Assembly: GCA_002687715.1 (NCBI GenBank)
Contig: NZBC01000137.1
Span: 1-39,651, forward strand
Source: Planctomycetota bacterium
Lineage (GTDB): Bacteria; Planctomycetota; GCA-002687715
Length of the DNA: 39,651 nucleotides
Reading direction: 5' to 3'
Part shown: positions 8,261-16,252 of the stretch, piece after piece
Layout: each line of letters begins with the position of its first letter
Position numbering within the stretch: the first letter of the stretch is position 1
Translations under genes and position numbers: made by a program
Notes under the pieces: model-generated
Told to the model about the DNA's origin: nothing
Seen by the model: the letters and a program-made list of their open reading frames with translations, nothing else
Database searches by the model: none

Positions 8261-9121
8261 CTACTGCCGCCTCACCCCCCGGTGCTCCTTCAAGAATTGG
8301 AGGATGTACCGCGTCGTCGGGTCACCCTTGCGGCCGATGCTCGACGAGATCGAGTTGTGGTTGCGATCCGCGATCTGGTGATGCTGCACGGGACGCTTCG
8401 CCTTCTCGAGCGCCTTGACGAAGCTCCTCGCGTCGGGGGCGAGGCCCTGCAGGTCGCTCTGCGCGAAGAGAACGAGGAACGGCGGCGATTCCTCGTTGAT
8501 CTGCACGACCGGTGACGCCTCGGCGCGGATCTTCGCGTCCGTGCCGAAGACGCTGCGGAACATGCGGTGGTTGGAGCGGCAATCGTAGACGCCGGACACG
8601 GGGAAGACGCCCTTCACGATGCTGCGCTCGAGGCCCTGCTTCTTCATCATCTTCGGTGAGAGTGCGAGCAGCGACGAGAGGTGACCACCCGCGGAGTGGC
8701 CACCGAGGAACACGCGCGTCGGGTCGTAGCCGTACTTGGGCGCCTGCTTGACCAGGAACGCCAGCGCGCGCGCGCAGTCGTCGACGTGGACCGGGTGCTT
8801 CACCCCGGGCGACAACCGGTAGTTGTTCAACGCGACCGCGAACCCCTCCTTCGCGATGGTGCGCGCTACGTTCCGGTACCAGGTCTTCGATCCCATCATC
8901 CAGGCGCCGCCGTGGATGAAGAGCACCAGCGGAGGCTTCTTCGCGCCCATCGGGATGTTGAGGTCCAGGACCTGACGCCGATGAGCGTCCTCCCCCTCGA
9001 CGTACTTCAGGTTGCGGTGGGTCTGGACCTTGTACGTCTTCGGCGCATCGGCCGGGGCCTTCTGGCCGGGCTGGGCGATCAGCGGAATGCAGACGGCGAG
9101 GAGAGCGAGGATCCGAATCAT
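8261..9121 (-). CDS. Secreted alpha/beta hydrolase (esterase/BD-FAE type)
   Basis: Protein of 286 residues with a Sec signal peptide (hydrophobic MIRILALLAVCIPLIA, probable cleavage before QPG) and a complete alpha/beta-hydrolase fold. Visible elements are the oxyanion-hole motif HGGAW, the nucleophile elbow GHSAGG, and a C-terminal ADRNHNS providing the histidine; an Asp in FAQSDLQG is a candidate for the third residue. This is the HSL/BD-FAE esterase group, which hydrolyses carboxyl esters such as acetyl or feruloyl groups on polysaccharides. Kynurenine formamidase belongs to a related fold and would suit the neighbouring glutaryl-CoA dehydrogenase, but the export signal argues against it. 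GATAAT lies 6 nt before the ATG with no Shine-Dalgarno. It may be the last gene of the minus-strand run starting at 13566, or may have its own promoter. Confidence 0.85.
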   Translation of the reverse strand: MIRILALLAVCIPLIAQPGQKAPADAPKTYKVQTHRNLKYVEGEDAHRRQVLDLNIPMGAKKPPLVLFIHGGAWMMGSKTWYRNVARTIAKEGFAVALNNYRLSPGVKHPVHVDDCARALAFLVKQAPKYGYDPTRVFLGGHSAGGHLSSLLALSPKMMKKQGLERSIVKGVFPVSGVYDCRSNHRMFRSVFGTDAKIRAEASPVVQINEESPPFLVLFAQSDLQGLAPDARSFVKALEKAKRPVQHHQIADRNHNSISSSIGRKGDPTTRYILQFLKEHRGVRRQ

Positions 9122-9127
9122 GGCGAG

Positions 9128-9133
9128 ATTATC
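9128..9133 (-). promoter_or_regulatory. -10-like hexamer GATAAT before the hydrolase
   Basis: Read on the minus strand, GATAAT is followed by CTCGCC and then the ATG at 9121. The 6-nt spacing matches a leaderless transcript. No convincing -35 at 17 nt was found; a TTGGCA lies 23 nt upstream of it. Confidence 0.4.
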
Positions 9134-9220
9134 CCAGATGCCGGAGGGTGGTTACTTGCCAACCCCCGGAATCGTTGAGGGTTACGGCCCGTCACATTTC
9201 ATCCTCTCGCGAGCGGGACG

Positions 9221-10114
9221 TCAGCGGAGGCTGAAGACAGCCAGAACCGCCCGATGATCGGACACCAGGTCGTCGAGAACCGAGTCCTCGACGAGGGTCC
9301 ACGCGCGGGGACCCAGCACGTAGTCGATCCGGCGCTTCGGGTCGTGGGCCGGGAAGGTCCCGGGGCCGTCGAACGCGCCGATGAGGCGCCGCGTTTCGCG
9401 ATAGGTCTGCATCGACTCCGTATCGGGATCCGCGTTGAAGTCGCCGGCGATGATCACCGGTCCGTCGGGAAGCGACTCGACGATCTCGCGCGCCTGCACC
9501 GCGTTGTTCACGAGATCGAACGAATCGTTGCGAAGGGATGCGACCGCCACCTTCTCGCCGTTGATGGTCACCGTGCACCAGAGGATGCGCCGGTTGTTGG
9601 TGGGGTTCCAGAACGGCTTGCCGCCCGCGAGCTGCTCGCAGCGATCCGCCTGCATCGGGAATCGCGAGAGCAGCGCGTTGCCCGCGCGGATGTTCACGAA
9701 CGGGATACCGAAGGAGTAGTTCTCGGCGAATGCCCACGCGTGGAGGCCGGTCTTCTCGGCGAGATAGACGACCTGATCGACGTCGCAGGGTGGGGCATCC
9801 TTGACGATCTCCGTCAGGGCGACGAGGTCGGCACCCGACCGCTTGATGACGTCGGCGATGCGATCGAGCGAGGAGCGAACCTCATCCTTGGATGCGAACG
9901 TCGTCCCGCCGCGATGGAACCCGCACTTGGCGACGTTCAGGGCAAGGACGCGGACCTCGCGGACGCGCCCCATCGCGGGGGCCGCGGACGTCGTCCCCGC
10001 ATCCGGGTCCTTCCACGACGGCCACAGTCCATTGACGCAGAACAGAACGACGACGAGCAGGGGGACCGCGAAGAGGATCTTCGCGACCGCCCACAGCCTG
10101 CGGATCAACCTCAA
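9221..10114 (-). CDS. Membrane-anchored endonuclease/exonuclease/phosphatase family protein
   Basis: Protein of 297 residues with an N-terminal transmembrane anchor (about residues 8-28) and an EEP catalytic domain (DNase I/sphingomyelinase/inositol phosphatase superfamily). Visible metal and catalytic signatures are VLALNVAKC near the start of the domain, LVALTEIV with the metal-binding Glu, VIIAGDFNADPDTES, RRIDYVLG and the final VSDHRAV with the catalytic histidine. The start codon is TTG at 10114, embedded as TTGA in the stop of the upstream subtilisin gene, which implies translational coupling. No Shine-Dalgarno is evident. The substrate (nucleic acid, phospholipid or phosphoester) cannot be told from sequence. 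The catalytic domain is expected on the outer face of the cytoplasmic membrane. Confidence 0.85.
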   Translation of the reverse strand: MRLIRRLWAVAKILFAVPLLVVVLFCVNGLWPSWKDPDAGTTSAAPAMGRVREVRVLALNVAKCGFHRGGTTFASKDEVRSSLDRIADVIKRSGADLVALTEIVKDAPPCDVDQVVYLAEKTGLHAWAFAENYSFGIPFVNIRAGNALLSRFPMQADRCEQLAGGKPFWNPTNNRRILWCTVTINGEKVAVASLRNDSFDLVNNAVQAREIVESLPDGPVIIAGDFNADPDTESMQTYRETRRLIGAFDGPGTFPAHDPKRRIDYVLGPRAWTLVEDSVLDDLVSDHRAVLAVFSLR

Positions 10115-12048
10115 GGAACGAACGTCGTCTTGATGACGTTCGACGACAACAGCCCGTTGGTGATCTGACCGTCACCGAGGAACGCCTGGGTGTAGACGAC
10201 CGTGCCCTGCAGGCTGGCCGGCAGCGCGAAGTTCAGCGTCATGTCCCCCTGTGCGTCGGTGCTCGCCAACCACAGGATCAGCGTCGTGCCGCCGATGCCG
10301 ATGACTCCGCCGAACGTCTGCGTCGCGATGCGCTGGGTCCCGATCGCGATGAGCGCCGCGCTATTGGGAACGCCGTCGAGTTCGAGGGTGATCGGCTGCG
10401 CCACACTGTGATCGACCGCCCACGCGGGCTCGCCATCGATGCGGTGGACGCACAGCGCGAGGTCGAGCCCGTTGCGGGCGTCGATGCGGCCAGCGCCGAA
10501 CCCGTCCTCCTTGCCGGGCAGGTTGCCCGACGCGGTGGCGGTCTGGTGCGCGATCATGGCGACGTCCTCCGGCTTCAGACTCATGTTCGCACTCTTCCAG
10601 AGGATCATGCAGCCGTTGGCGTTGGGCGTGGCGTTGGACGTCCCGCTGAACGTCGTGGTGGTGCAGGTGCCGGACGAGGGCGTCGTCGTGTTGGTCGGCG
10701 ACGTCAGGTCGGGTTTGAGCAGTCCCTGGGATCCGCCTCCGTTCCATGGATAGTCGTCGTGGTTCGCGGGGTCCCAGTTCGCAGCCGGGTACGTCGGACG
10801 CACGGCGATCAGGTCGCTGAAGTCCCATGCGAACGGTCCGCACGGCGAGTAGCTCATGAGGTTGCCGTTCGTGACGTTGTGGGCGCCAACACCGAGGCAA
10901 CCGCCCTTCTGGCCGACGAGAGTCTGGTTGGGATCCAGGTACGGAGGCGGCAGACAGCCAGGAGCCGAGATGTTGAACGGACGCCGGTTGAACGACGTAG
11001 CGCTCCCACACTGGCCACCGTTGTTGGACGTGGAGTTGGTGCGGATCAGGCCCGCGGCGAGCGAGTTGTCGCCGACGTCGCGGTGCATGCGGTAGTTGGG
11101 CGGCGGGTTGAAGTTGAGCTTGTACGAGTGCGAGCTCGTCTGCGTGTGGGCACCTTCGTCGAGGGCGTACTGGATCGCGTCCCACTGGCTCGACTCGCCC
11201 GTCAGCCGGCCGGTCATGACCCGTGCTCCCGGCGCCTGACCGTAGATCGTGCCGTTGCACGTCCCGTCGGCAACCAGGCAACCGGCCGTCCGGGTGCCGT
11301 GCCCACCGCCATCGTCCAACGACGCGTTGTTGAGTCCGAAGTTCCACCCGTAGACGTCGTCGATCTTACCGTTGCCGTCGTCGTCGATGAAGTTGCCGGG
11401 GATCTCCCCCGGGTTCGTCCACAAGCGCCCGGCGAGGTCGTTGTGCCCCGTGTTGATCCCGGAGTCGGAGTTCATCACCACGACGCCGCTGCCGTCGATG
11501 CCAAGACACCACACGAGGTCAGCGCGGGTCTCGGTCGGGCCGTTGCCGGCGCCGGGGTTGGGCAGAACGAAACCGGCGTTGGACAACGGCGCGTCGGCGA
11601 CCGGCGCCCCGACGTCCTCGACCTGTGCCGGCAGCGGAGACCGGTCGGACCATACCTCGGCGACCGACTTCAGGGCAGCGCAGGCGTGGATGGCATCCGG
11701 CGTCGCACGGCACTTCACGAAGTTGCCCAGCCAGTTGCGGGACATCCCCTCGACGACGCCAGCCGCCTCGAAGGGCGCGAGCGCCGACAGCAACTCGCGC
11801 TGCGTGCGGACCGCGTGCGCCTTCAGCTCGGCGACGACCAATGCCCGGCGCACGTCGATGTTCAGCTGGTTCACGCGCGGGAACCAATGGTCGTACCCGA
11901 GCCGATCCGCGAGCACGAAGTACACCGGAAGCTTCTGGTCAATCTTCGCCTGCTGGATTTCGCTCTGCAGATACGGGTGCAGTGTCCCCTGCGCCCGCAG
12001 GGCCACGGCCAGAAGCAACACGATGATCACGCAAGAAAGAGACTTCAT
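10111..12048 (-). CDS. Secreted subtilisin-like serine protease (S8)
   Basis: Secreted protease of 645 residues. A signal peptide (about residues 1-19, cleavage before QGT) is followed by an N-terminal pro-region and an S8 domain. The triad is visible as D195 in MNSDSGINTGHNDL, H250 in GGGHGTRTAG and S471 in FSGTSNATP, the GTSxAxP signature. The H-to-S gap is longer than in subtilisin and includes Asn/Pro/Gly-rich insertions. About 100 C-terminal residues form a beta-rich tail (VYTQAFLGDGQITNGLLSSNV) comparable to tails on other secreted proteins here. AAGGAG lies 9 nt before the ATG. The gene sits 36 bp downstream of the beta-helix gene and overlaps the EEP gene start, so the three are probably co-transcribed. 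Confidence 0.93.
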   Translation of the reverse strand: MKSLSCVIIVLLLAVALRAQGTLHPYLQSEIQQAKIDQKLPVYFVLADRLGYDHWFPRVNQLNIDVRRALVVAELKAHAVRTQRELLSALAPFEAAGVVEGMSRNWLGNFVKCRATPDAIHACAALKSVAEVWSDRSPLPAQVEDVGAPVADAPLSNAGFVLPNPGAGNGPTETRADLVWCLGIDGSGVVVMNSDSGINTGHNDLAGRLWTNPGEIPGNFIDDDGNGKIDDVYGWNFGLNNASLDDGGGHGTRTAGCLVADGTCNGTIYGQAPGARVMTGRLTGESSQWDAIQYALDEGAHTQTSSHSYKLNFNPPPNYRMHRDVGDNSLAAGLIRTNSTSNNGGQCGSATSFNRRPFNISAPGCLPPPYLDPNQTLVGQKGGCLGVGAHNVTNGNLMSYSPCGPFAWDFSDLIAVRPTYPAANWDPANHDDYPWNGGGSQGLLKPDLTSPTNTTTPSSGTCTTTTFSGTSNATPNANGCMILWKSANMSLKPEDVAMIAHQTATASGNLPGKEDGFGAGRIDARNGLDLALCVHRIDGEPAWAVDHSVAQPITLELDGVPNSAALIAIGTQRIATQTFGGVIGIGGTTLILWLASTDAQGDMTLNFALPASLQGTVVYTQAFLGDGQITNGLLSSNVIKTTFVP

Positions 12049-12084
12049 GAATCCGAACTCCTTGTCTGGTTTGGCAGCTGAGCA

Positions 12085-13566
12085 CTACCGCCTCGTCTTG
12101 CCGCGTTTGTTCTTCGACAGCTCGTTGTCGCGACCGACCTCGGGTCGATCCGCGCCGGCCTCGTAGCTCACGCCCCAGAACCCATTGTGCCGACACTTGT
12201 TCCGTTTGAAGGTCGCCTCGCTGCCAGCGCCCGAGATCGAGATGCCGCTCTGCTGATTCCGGTCGCACACATTGCGCTCGAGGATGCCTCGGCCGCCTTT
12301 CCACACCTGGATGCCATTCAGGATGTTCTCGAGACAGTGGTTCTTCTGGGCGGTGACCTGGGCCTTGTCGAAGATCCCGAAGCCCTGCATCTTGTTCTTG
12401 GCGACGACGTTGCCTCTCGCCTCGCCACGGGCTTCGCGGGAGTAGCTGATTCCGTGCTTCTCGTTCTCACGACAACGGTTGGATTCGGCGCGGCACACCG
12501 TGCCCTTGTCGTACACGCCGATCCCAGTGGCCTTGTTGGTCTCGCAGGTGTTCTGCGTCACGACCGCTGATGCGGCCTGCTGGATGAAGATCCCGCGGCC
12601 CACGTTGTCGTTGGCGACGTTGTCGTGAAACGTCACCCGCGTATCCCGGTGCGCCGCCGCCAACCCGCTATTCCTGTTGCCGTTGGCCGTGGCCCGGGTC
12701 ACCTTGCCGCCCGCACCTTGGGTGAAGGACATCCCGGAGCCGCCGTTCCCGTTGAACACGCCTCCCGCAATGTCGAACGACGACTCCGGCCCACGAACGT
12801 AGAGGCCATCCTTGGTGCTGGCTTCGAAGCGCCCGTCCTTGACGGTGATCGCGCCTGCGGCGATGCAGGACGCGCCGAATTCATTCAGCTGCGACGTCAC
12901 GTCCGTGATGGTGACTGCGGTCTTCGCACCTTCTGACCGCACACCGGACTTGCCGTTGCTCTTCAGCGTGGTCCGGGTGATTCCGACCTGCGCCTCCTCG
13001 TGAGCGTGGATGCCGTAGCCCTGGTTCAGGTTGACGGAACCGCCCTTGATCTCGGCCTTGCCGCCGCGGATCCGAACGCCGGCCGACGCACACCCGATCA
13101 CGTCGACCTGGTCGAGGAGAGCGTGCTTCGCTCCCGAGATGAGGACGCCCGGGCCGTGGCCGTTGCGAATGATGCACTTCGACACCGTTACGCTTCCGCC
13201 TTCGATTCCGATGACGGGCCATTTTGCCTGGGGTTTCTCCGTGAGCGGATGCTCGAGGGTCAGGTTCTCGAGGTGCGCCTTGTCGGCATCCGTCGCGATG
13301 ATCACCGGCGCGCTGGGCTTGCCGCGGAGCACGGTCTTGCGCATGTCCTTGCCGCGAATCGTGATCCCCGACTCGAGCTCGGTGTTGACGTCCCACGTTC
13401 CCACGTCGACGAGCACGACGGCGCCTGGCGACGCTTCCAGGAGCGCCTCGGTCAACGTCGGATACTCCTTCGGCACGGCCAGCGTTCGGCCTCGCTGCGC
13501 CACGGCATGCAAAGCGAACAGAACGACCAGGGGCACGATGCGAGCCGCCGACAGGATTCCGGTCAT
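12085..13566 (-). CDS. Secreted right-handed parallel beta-helix protein
   Basis: Protein of 493 residues with a signal peptide (cleavage expected before QRG at about residue 24). An N-terminal segment (LAVPKEYPTLTEALLEASPGAVVLVDVGTW) is typical of beta-helix and pectin-lyase-like proteins. About fifteen PbH1-type coils then follow, with recurrent N-x-x-x-G-I/V and V-x-x-N elements such as NGHGPGVLI, NRNSGLAA, NVGRGIFI, NKATGIGV, NEKHGISY and NQQSGISI. No catalytic motif is recognisable, so it may be an adhesin, surface polysaccharide-binding protein or uncharacterised lyase. The C terminus is basic (NKRGKTRR). It is the first gene of the minus-strand cluster and is divergent from the GT39-like gene across a 94-bp gap. 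Confidence 0.87.
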   Translation of the reverse strand: MTGILSAARIVPLVVLFALHAVAQRGRTLAVPKEYPTLTEALLEASPGAVVLVDVGTWDVNTELESGITIRGKDMRKTVLRGKPSAPVIIATDADKAHLENLTLEHPLTEKPQAKWPVIGIEGGSVTVSKCIIRNGHGPGVLISGAKHALLDQVDVIGCASAGVRIRGGKAEIKGGSVNLNQGYGIHAHEEAQVGITRTTLKSNGKSGVRSEGAKTAVTITDVTSQLNEFGASCIAAGAITVKDGRFEASTKDGLYVRGPESSFDIAGGVFNGNGGSGMSFTQGAGGKVTRATANGNRNSGLAAAHRDTRVTFHDNVANDNVGRGIFIQQAASAVVTQNTCETNKATGIGVYDKGTVCRAESNRCRENEKHGISYSREARGEARGNVVAKNKMQGFGIFDKAQVTAQKNHCLENILNGIQVWKGGRGILERNVCDRNQQSGISISGAGSEATFKRNKCRHNGFWGVSYEAGADRPEVGRDNELSKNKRGKTRR

Positions 13567-13634
13567 GCTCCCAGTGTAGTCGTTCGAGGGGTGAATCCCG
13601 TCGTATCACCCTGGGCAACTCCGCCGGGGTAGAC

Positions 13635-13653
13635 TGGGGGGTCCCTCCCCCCA
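13635..13653 (+). promoter_or_regulatory. Perfect G6/C6 hairpin just before the GT39-like start
   Basis: TGGGGGG (13635-13641) pairs perfectly with CCCCCCA (13647-13653) around a 5-nt loop and ends 7 nt before the ATG at 13661. No Shine-Dalgarno is visible. In the mRNA the hairpin would occupy the ribosome-binding region. A TAGACT hexamer (13630-13635) could be a -10 element partly within the repeat, in which case the hairpin would be mostly in the leader. Confidence 0.4.
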
Positions 13654-13660
13654 CCCCGCC

Positions 13661-15322
13661 ATGCCCGTCAGTCCCCGACAGCCCTCGACCCGGACCCGGT
13701 CCGGATCCCCCACGAGTCCGCACGAAGTGCGTGCCACGCTGACCCGGGATCTGCTCCTCGTCGTGGGCCTCGCGCTGATCGTGCGTCTCGCGCGGCTCGT
13801 CTTTCTCGCGCCGGTCGTCGAGGTCGAGGGCTCCGAGTACGGACGCATCGCCGAGAATCTGCTGGCGGGGAACGGATATGTCGGCCTCATCGAGGGCCCC
13901 GAGCTGATGCTGCCACCGCTGTTCCCGGTTGCCATTGCCGCCATGAGCTGGCTCACGGGAGCCGACGTCGTGCTGGCGGGACGGCTGGTCTCGCTGCTCG
14001 CCGGGTTGGTCACCATCGTCGCGCTGTATCTCATCGGCATGCGGTGCGGCGGCCGTCGGGTTGCACTATGGACCGGGCTGTGTGCAGCGACCCTGCCCGG
14101 CCTGGTGCTCTCCTCGACGGCCGTGTTCAGCGAGGGGCTCCTGGTGGCAGGCCTGTCACTCGCAACGCTCTTCTTCATGATCGCCGTCCAGAATCGGACC
14201 GCAGTGCCGGGGCTCCTCGCAGGACTCTGCTTTGGACTCGCGTACCTCACGCGGATCGAGTCCATCGGCATCGCTCCCGTCGCCGTGCTGCTCCTGCTCG
14301 TCAAACGACCCGAGGGCCGCAAGCGATCGGGCAGGTTGGCGGCCGCGGCGCTCGTTCTCGGGTTCCTGATCGCGGCGCTCCCCTATCCTGTCTATCTCGA
14401 GAACGCGACGGGGCGGCTCGGGTTCGCCGGCAAGTCCCAGCGCGTCTTCGCAACCATCGAGCGATTCTCCCAGGGCATGAAGCTGCCCGAAGCGAACTAT
14501 GCGCTCGGCGCGCAAGGTGAGCTCGAAGGCCCGTGGTTGACTCCCAACGAACACTACGAGGGTGCGAGCCTGGTCGAGATCGTGGGTCGCTCACCCGGCC
14601 CCATCACGTCCTATTTGTTCGACAACGTCGTGCGAACGACATGGATGCTGGTGTCGGGCAAGGGCGTGCTATCGCTGTTCTTCCTGGTGGCTTTCGTGCT
14701 CGCGTGGCGCGCGCCTGGACGCAGTCAACAGGTCCGCGCGCTCGATCTGTTCCTGCTCTGGCTCTGCCTGTACGTGTGCGCGGTCGCGTCCGTCTACAAG
14801 GTGCTGTTGCGTTACGTCATTCCGCTGGCGATTCCGGCGGCGGTGTGGGGAACGCGAGGTCTGTTCGAAGCCATGCGACGGCGGTCGCACTGGCGTCAGC
14901 TCGTGACGCCCCAGCGCGTGCTCGTCGCCGGCATGGCCCTGCTGATCCTCAGCACCTGCCGCGGGTTCTTCACCGGATTCGCCGAATTCGACGAGGCGAA
15001 TCGAGAGCCGAATTCCGCCGTGCTGGAGCTCGGCGCCTGGCTTCGCAACCAGGCCGACGAAGACGCGATCGTCATGGCCTCCGATTCCCGCGTCCCTTTC
15101 TATGGCGGACGCCAGTGGATCCCGCTCCCCGTCACCCGCGACGTCGAGACCTTGCGCGCCTACGCGAGGACGACCGGCGCCCGCTACATCAGCCTCGAGA
15201 TCCCGCCCCGCGGCATCGACTGCGTCCGCCCGGGCCAGTGGTTCGACGCCACGAACCCGGCAGGCATGAAGCTCCGGTGCCAGTCCAGGAACCTGAAACG
15301 AGCGCTGTTCGAGTTCGACTGA
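13661..15322 (+). CDS. GT39/ArnT-like membrane glycosyltransferase
   Basis: Integral membrane protein of 553 residues with roughly ten hydrophobic helices and a C-terminal soluble domain. The first periplasmic loop after helix 1 (VVEVEGSEYGRIAENLLAGNGYVG) and the following LPPLFPVAIAAMSW are characteristic of the PMT/ArnT glycosyltransferase family (GT39/GT83 fold). These enzymes use polyprenyl-phosphate sugars to modify lipids or proteins on the outer face of the membrane. The usual acidic pair in that loop appears here as Glu residues (E-G-S-E). The N-terminal 28 residues are polar and Ser/Pro/Arg-rich. Acceptor and sugar cannot be inferred. A separate lipoprotein gene starts 78 bp downstream. 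Confidence 0.8.
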   Translation: MPVSPRQPSTRTRSGSPTSPHEVRATLTRDLLLVVGLALIVRLARLVFLAPVVEVEGSEYGRIAENLLAGNGYVGLIEGPELMLPPLFPVAIAAMSWLTGADVVLAGRLVSLLAGLVTIVALYLIGMRCGGRRVALWTGLCAATLPGLVLSSTAVFSEGLLVAGLSLATLFFMIAVQNRTAVPGLLAGLCFGLAYLTRIESIGIAPVAVLLLLVKRPEGRKRSGRLAAAALVLGFLIAALPYPVYLENATGRLGFAGKSQRVFATIERFSQGMKLPEANYALGAQGELEGPWLTPNEHYEGASLVEIVGRSPGPITSYLFDNVVRTTWMLVSGKGVLSLFFLVAFVLAWRAPGRSQQVRALDLFLLWLCLYVCAVASVYKVLLRYVIPLAIPAAVWGTRGLFEAMRRRSHWRQLVTPQRVLVAGMALLILSTCRGFFTGFAEFDEANREPNSAVLELGAWLRNQADEDAIVMASDSRVPFYGGRQWIPLPVTRDVETLRAYARTTGARYISLEIPPRGIDCVRPGQWFDATNPAGMKLRCQSRNLKRALFEFD

Positions 15323-15388
15323 CCTGGTTCCGCACCGGCTCCAGGCGCGTGATTCGGGAGCCCGCGGTAAGATCCAGCGTCCCCGCCG

Positions 15389-15394
15389 TATACC
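15389..15394 (+). promoter_or_regulatory. -10-like hexamer TATACC before the lipoprotein gene
   Basis: TATACC is followed by CACCTC and the ATG at 15401. The spacing (6 nt) and hexamer equal those before the kinase gene. No Shine-Dalgarno is visible. A leaderless mRNA is likely; no clear -35 was found. Confidence 0.4.
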
Positions 15395-15400
15395 CACCTC

Positions 15401-15961
15401 ATGCGTTTCCTGTTGAGTATCGCAATGGTGGCCGCCGCGACGGCCCTCGCCTGCCACGGGATCTTCACCGAGGAAGACGCCCAGGATGCGTTGAAGGACG
15501 CCGGCGCCAACGAGGCGGAGCTCCGCCAGGTCGTGAACAAATGGCCGTACTCCCAGTCGGCCACGGAGGCCCGTGAGAAGCGCCTCGAGCGGTGGGTAGA
15601 AGACGAGCGGAAGCCACTCGCGGAAGAAGCTCCACTCGCCCGGGCGTGGTCCCAGGTCGAGACGGGGTTTCACGGGGACGTGCCGTGGGTCCGTCCGCCG
15701 GCCGCAGCATTCGTGGGACTCATCGGGCTGCTGCTCGCCATCCTCTTGCCGGGAACGCGGTTCCGCGGACTCTCCATCATGCTGCTTCTGGTCGGCGCGG
15801 TGTCGTTCTCACCCTCGATCATGGAGCCCGGACGCCAGGTCCAGCTGATCGACTCGTTCGAGGCCACCAAGCACGTCATCATCCAGAGCCCGCGGGTGGC
15901 CGCGGGGCTCCTGGTCGTCGCGGCGTTGGCGCTGGGCTTCCGGCGCTCCCGCGACGACTGA
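15401..15961 (+). CDS. Hypothetical lipoprotein with C-terminal membrane helices
   Basis: Protein of 186 residues that I do not recognise. It starts with a lipoprotein signal peptide ending in the lipobox ATALAC (Cys at about 18). A polar, charged region (about 22-95) with short amphipathic helices follows. There are then three hydrophobic segments (about 101-118, 122-138 and 164-180) and a basic/acidic end (RRSRDD). Membrane helices after a lipid-anchored N terminus are uncommon, so the Cys may also simply lie in a normal signal sequence. It lies between the GT39-like gene and a large secreted protein. No catalytic residues are suggested. Confidence 0.65.
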   Translation: MRFLLSIAMVAAATALACHGIFTEEDAQDALKDAGANEAELRQVVNKWPYSQSATEAREKRLERWVEDERKPLAEEAPLARAWSQVETGFHGDVPWVRPPAAAFVGLIGLLLAILLPGTRFRGLSIMLLLVGAVSFSPSIMEPGRQVQLIDSFEATKHVIIQSPRVAAGLLVVAALALGFRRSRDD

Positions 15962-15978
15962 TCGATCCCCCGCCTCGC

Positions 15979-16148
15979 CCGGAAGCCGCCTCGTAACCGG
16001 GCGGCTCCGGCGCGGTTCAAGGCGCGGAGCAGAACGCGGCGAGCAGAGCGCCGCGAACTTCTGACGCGGACTCGAGAATCCCGACGAAGAATCCCGTCCG
16101 GCCTGCGAATGGGGCAGAGCTTCGCGGTGGTCCCGGGCAGCCCGGGAC
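15979..16148. other. Intergenic region with three hairpins, no gene
   Basis: The 291-bp gap 15962-16252 has no credible ORF. It holds three GC-rich inverted repeats: CCGG-a-AGCCGCC/GGCGGCT-CCGG (15979-16010, 9-nt loop), CGCGGCG/CGCCGCG (16035-16055, 7-nt loop) and GTCCCGGG/CCCGGGAC (16130-16148, 3-nt loop). None is followed by a T run. The first may end the lipoprotein transcript; the others may lie in the leader of the next gene. Confidence 0.45.
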
Positions 16149-16252
16149 GCCGGCTACCCTCCCAATCCGCGAATGGACCGTGACACTCAATCACGGCGTC
16201 GACTTCCCGCCAACTCGCGAGAGCTCGTATTGAGCTCCAGGAGATGCGATCC

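Noticed and set aside
8261..9121. Kynurenine formamidase assignment for the hydrolase
   Set aside because: It carries a signal peptide and a BD-FAE-type HGGAW/GHSAGG pattern; formamidase acts on a cytoplasmic intermediate.
10408..12081. 557-residue open frame opposite the subtilisin gene
   Set aside because: Arg/Val-rich mirror of a GC-rich coding strand; the opposite strand has an intact S8 triad, signal peptide and RBS.
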